A DNA stretch of 32,583 bases from an uncultured Bacteroidota bacterium (GTDB lineage: Bacteria > Bacteroidota > Bacteroidia > Bacteroidales > UBA12481). Positions 31,046-32,583 of this stretch are shown piece after piece. The stretch is from positions 1-32,583 of the forward strand of contig CAIXKO010000082.1 in assembly GCA_903919925.1 (NCBI GenBank), in the 5' to 3' direction. Below the pieces are notes generated by a model. The model saw only the letters and a list, made by a program, of their open reading frames with translations, ran no database searches and was not told the origin of the DNA. A program made the position numbers and the translations under genes. How positions within the stretch are numbered: the stretch's first letter is position 1; each line of letters starts with the position of its first letter.

Positions 31046-31987
31046 CTAATATAGCCACCTGCTCAACTGCCCCGCATAAGCCAAAATAAACCTCAGCATA
31101 ATCCCTCCAAAGATCACCAAAACCGCAGGTATGTAATAGGGAATTTTAAATTTCAGCAACTCAAGTGATTCGAGTGCGGCAGGCAGTAACAATCCGATCA
31201 CCACCACCAGCATCCAGAACGGGGCGGTGTAAGGACCACCCAGAAACAGGTTTGCAGCATCGATCTGAACCTGTGTACTGGCTAAGAATCCCATAAACAT
31301 GTGCACAATCAAAAAAAGTTCAATAGCTATCAGCAATAGATCAATCCTTGCCATTGATTTTCGTTCATCGTGGTTCTTCGACATCAGGATAATGCTTGCC
31401 GCACCGGTGGACATACCGGAAACCAGGAACAATGGTCCTAAAATCGATGTATTCCAAAGTGGTCGGGCGTTAAATGCGGAGAAGAGTATACCGGTGTATA
31501 CCCCCAAAATCACTGCATAGAAAATGGTGCCCCATGCTAAGACCAGCTTCCATTTGATAAAAAAAGCCTCCAGCTCATCCAGCCAGTTATATTTCCATTT
31601 CCAATTTGGGAAAATCTCACGGATATTCAGAGCGGCCCAAACCATGGAAATCGGGGTAATGATCATGAGCGTCCAAGCACCCCACGACATAGGAGATTGT
31701 AACCGGATAACGGTGTACAGGCGCCAGAAATATGCCTTGTGTTTTAAATCAAGAAAAAGCGCTAATAATCCGATTATCAATAGTATAGGAACAATAAGTG
31801 TTGCTTTTTTTACTGCTGTGGGATACTCCTTTTCCTTTCCTCTGATCACAAAAAAGGCAGCAAAAAACAATATACCGGCAGCGAGGCCACCCAAAAAAAG
31901 GTATAAAGGTATTTGCCAGTGCCATATATGCAGGTAGGGATCGATATTCGGATTCATCCTTCCGCTAACAATAATCTCTTCTCTCAT
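31046..31987 (-). CDS. PsrC/NrfD-family membrane quinone-interacting subunit
   Basis: This 313-residue protein is the membrane anchor of a molybdopterin or iron-sulfur oxidoreductase that exchanges electrons with the quinone pool, as in polysulfide, thiosulfate, tetrathionate or nitrite reductases. It has about eight or nine helices. The conserved opening 'HWQIPLYLFLGGLAAGILFF' and the mid-protein 'MSWGAWTLMIITPISMVWAA' are typical of NrfD/PsrC, as is 'ILGPLFLVSGMSTGAASIIL'. Its gene follows the ferredoxin-like subunit gene by 13 bases. The substrate of the complex cannot be told from this subunit. Confidence 0.9.
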   Translation of the reverse strand: MREEIIVSGRMNPNIDPYLHIWHWQIPLYLFLGGLAAGILFFAAFFVIRGKEKEYPTAVKKATLIVPILLIIGLLALFLDLKHKAYFWRLYTVIRLQSPMSWGAWTLMIITPISMVWAALNIREIFPNWKWKYNWLDELEAFFIKWKLVLAWGTIFYAVILGVYTGILFSAFNARPLWNTSILGPLFLVSGMSTGAASIILMSKNHDERKSMARIDLLLIAIELFLIVHMFMGFLASTQVQIDAANLFLGGPYTAPFWMLVVVIGLLLPAALESLELLKFKIPYYIPAVLVIFGGIMLRFILAYAGQLSRWLY

Positions 31988-32000
31988 AGCAATATCGGAT

Positions 32001-32534
32001 TTAGATTAAGAAATAGAGTTGCGGGTTGGTTCCTGCTTCCGGGATCAGCGTTTTATACTTCCGGTTTTTCAGGACAATGGAGACAGGGCTCTTAGGATCA
32101 TCCAAATCGCCAAAATACATACATTTTGTTGGGCAGGCTGAGGTGCACGAAGGCATTAATCCCTTTTCAACCCGATGTAGGCAAAAAGTACATTTATCGA
32201 CATAACCATCAGGATGTGAATATCTTGCATCATAAGGACACGATGAGATACAAGCTCCGCAACCAATGCATTTATTGTGGGTGACCGTAACTATTCCGCC
32301 CTTTTCATAATGGCTGGCGCCGGTTGGGCAACAGCGTACGCACGGTGAATTTGCGCAGTGGTTGCACCGCTCCGACCGCAATTCCAGCTCAAGAGCGGGA
32401 TAGGTGCCATCAGTCACCTCTACGACCCAATCGCGGCAAAATCCAACAGGAACATTATTTTCAGTTTGGCATGCAACCACACAATCGCTGCAGCCAACGC
32501 ATTTCAGTGTATCAACAGCCATAGCGTATCTCAT
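32001..32534 (-). CDS. PsrB/NrfC-like ferredoxin subunit with four [4Fe-4S] clusters
   Basis: This 177-residue protein relays electrons between a catalytic subunit and the membrane subunit. Four cluster motifs are visible: Cys12-15-18-22 (CVGCSDCVVAC), Cys57-60-65-69 (CNHCANSPCVRCC), Cys89-92-95-99 (CIGCGACISSC) and Cys115-118-130-134 (CTFC, then CTSAC). They give the canonical ferredoxin-like arrangement of PsrB, NrfC and TtrB. There is no Tat or Sec signal, so export, if any, would be by partner piggy-back. The start at 32534 is supported by GGGGAGG about nine bases upstream. The start overlaps an upstream stop by four bases (ATGA). Confidence 0.93.
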   Translation of the reverse strand: MRYAMAVDTLKCVGCSDCVVACQTENNVPVGFCRDWVVEVTDGTYPALELELRSERCNHCANSPCVRCCPTGASHYEKGGIVTVTHNKCIGCGACISSCPYDARYSHPDGYVDKCTFCLHRVEKGLMPSCTSACPTKCMYFGDLDDPKSPVSIVLKNRKYKTLIPEAGTNPQLYFLI

Positions 32535-32583
32535 GGCTTAACCTCCCCTGATTCAGTTACAAAAGTTACAAAATTGCCTCTCA
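32531..32583 (-). CDS. Probable 3' end of an upstream operon gene (partial)
   Basis: One minus-strand frame is open from the window edge and ends at a TGA (32531-32533) that overlaps the ATG of the ferredoxin-like gene as ATGA. It would encode a C-terminus of RGNFVTFVTESGEVKP. The other two frames have stops nearer the edge. Operon logic predicts a molybdopterin catalytic subunit here, but the 16 residues are too short to show it. Confidence 0.4.
   Translation of the reverse strand, partial: RGNFVTFVTESGEVKP

Noticed and set aside
1-32583. tRNA, rRNA, riboswitch or intact insertion sequence
   Set aside because: No cloverleaf, rRNA segment, known riboswitch core or transposase with flanking inverted repeats was seen in either strand.

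Overview
The window looks like a chromosomal segment from a member of the Bacteroidota, probably an anaerobic or facultative Bacteroidales/Marinilabiliales-type organism. Three things point there: a giant secreted protein with a type IX secretion (T9SS) C-terminal sorting domain, an 11-subunit complex I operon without the NADH-oxidising subunits, and starts that mostly lack a Shine-Dalgarno sequence, with one TAnnTTTG-type promoter candidate. No rRNA, tRNA, CRISPR array or intact insertion sequence was seen.

Layout. (1) 1-1245, plus strand: a membrane sensor histidine kinase, possibly cut by the window edge. (2) 1496-5411, minus strand: a four-gene envelope operon. Its first and last genes correspond to the C-terminal and N-terminal halves of the YjbH outer-membrane protein. 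Between them lie a Cys-rich lipoprotein with a glycine-zipper hydrophobic segment and a small beta-barrel protein. (3) 5412-6671: AT-rich sequence without a convincing gene. It holds possible decayed coding fragments and, next to nuoA, three inverted repeats, one resembling an FNR/CRP-family box. (4) 6672-16590, plus strand: nuoABCDHIJKLMN, followed by an unrecognised 106-residue protein, then a weaker hairpin and a strong bidirectional terminator. (5) 17109-28574, minus strand: a two-gene operon encoding a small secreted protein and a 3674-residue surface protein. The large protein carries 23 tandem 84-residue Ig/PKD-like repeats, a HYR domain, a DUF11 domain, two VLVND-type repeats, ten DUF7507-like repeats and a T9SS tail. 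The small protein is a stand-alone copy of the large one's N-terminal module. (6) 29101-32583, minus strand: a sulfur/redox operon with a PsrB/NrfC-like four-cluster ferredoxin, a PsrC/NrfD-like membrane subunit, a YeeE/YedE sulfur transporter in two half-size genes, and an exported rhodanese-fold protein. The rhodanese lacks the catalytic Cys and carries its only Cys as its last residue. The last 53 bases probably hold the end of another operon gene, inferred to be a molybdopterin catalytic subunit.

How the genes may work together (inference). The complex I most likely takes electrons from a ferredoxin-like donor rather than NADH and passes them to the quinone pool. The PsrBC-type module would exchange electrons between that pool and a periplasmic sulfur-compound oxidoreductase, with YedE halves and the rhodanese handling thiosulfate or sulfane sulfur. 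The YjbH-type and T9SS loci serve the cell surface. The most notable points are the C-terminal-Cys rhodanese, the split and reordered YjbH operon, and the small secreted paralogue that precedes the giant repeat protein.
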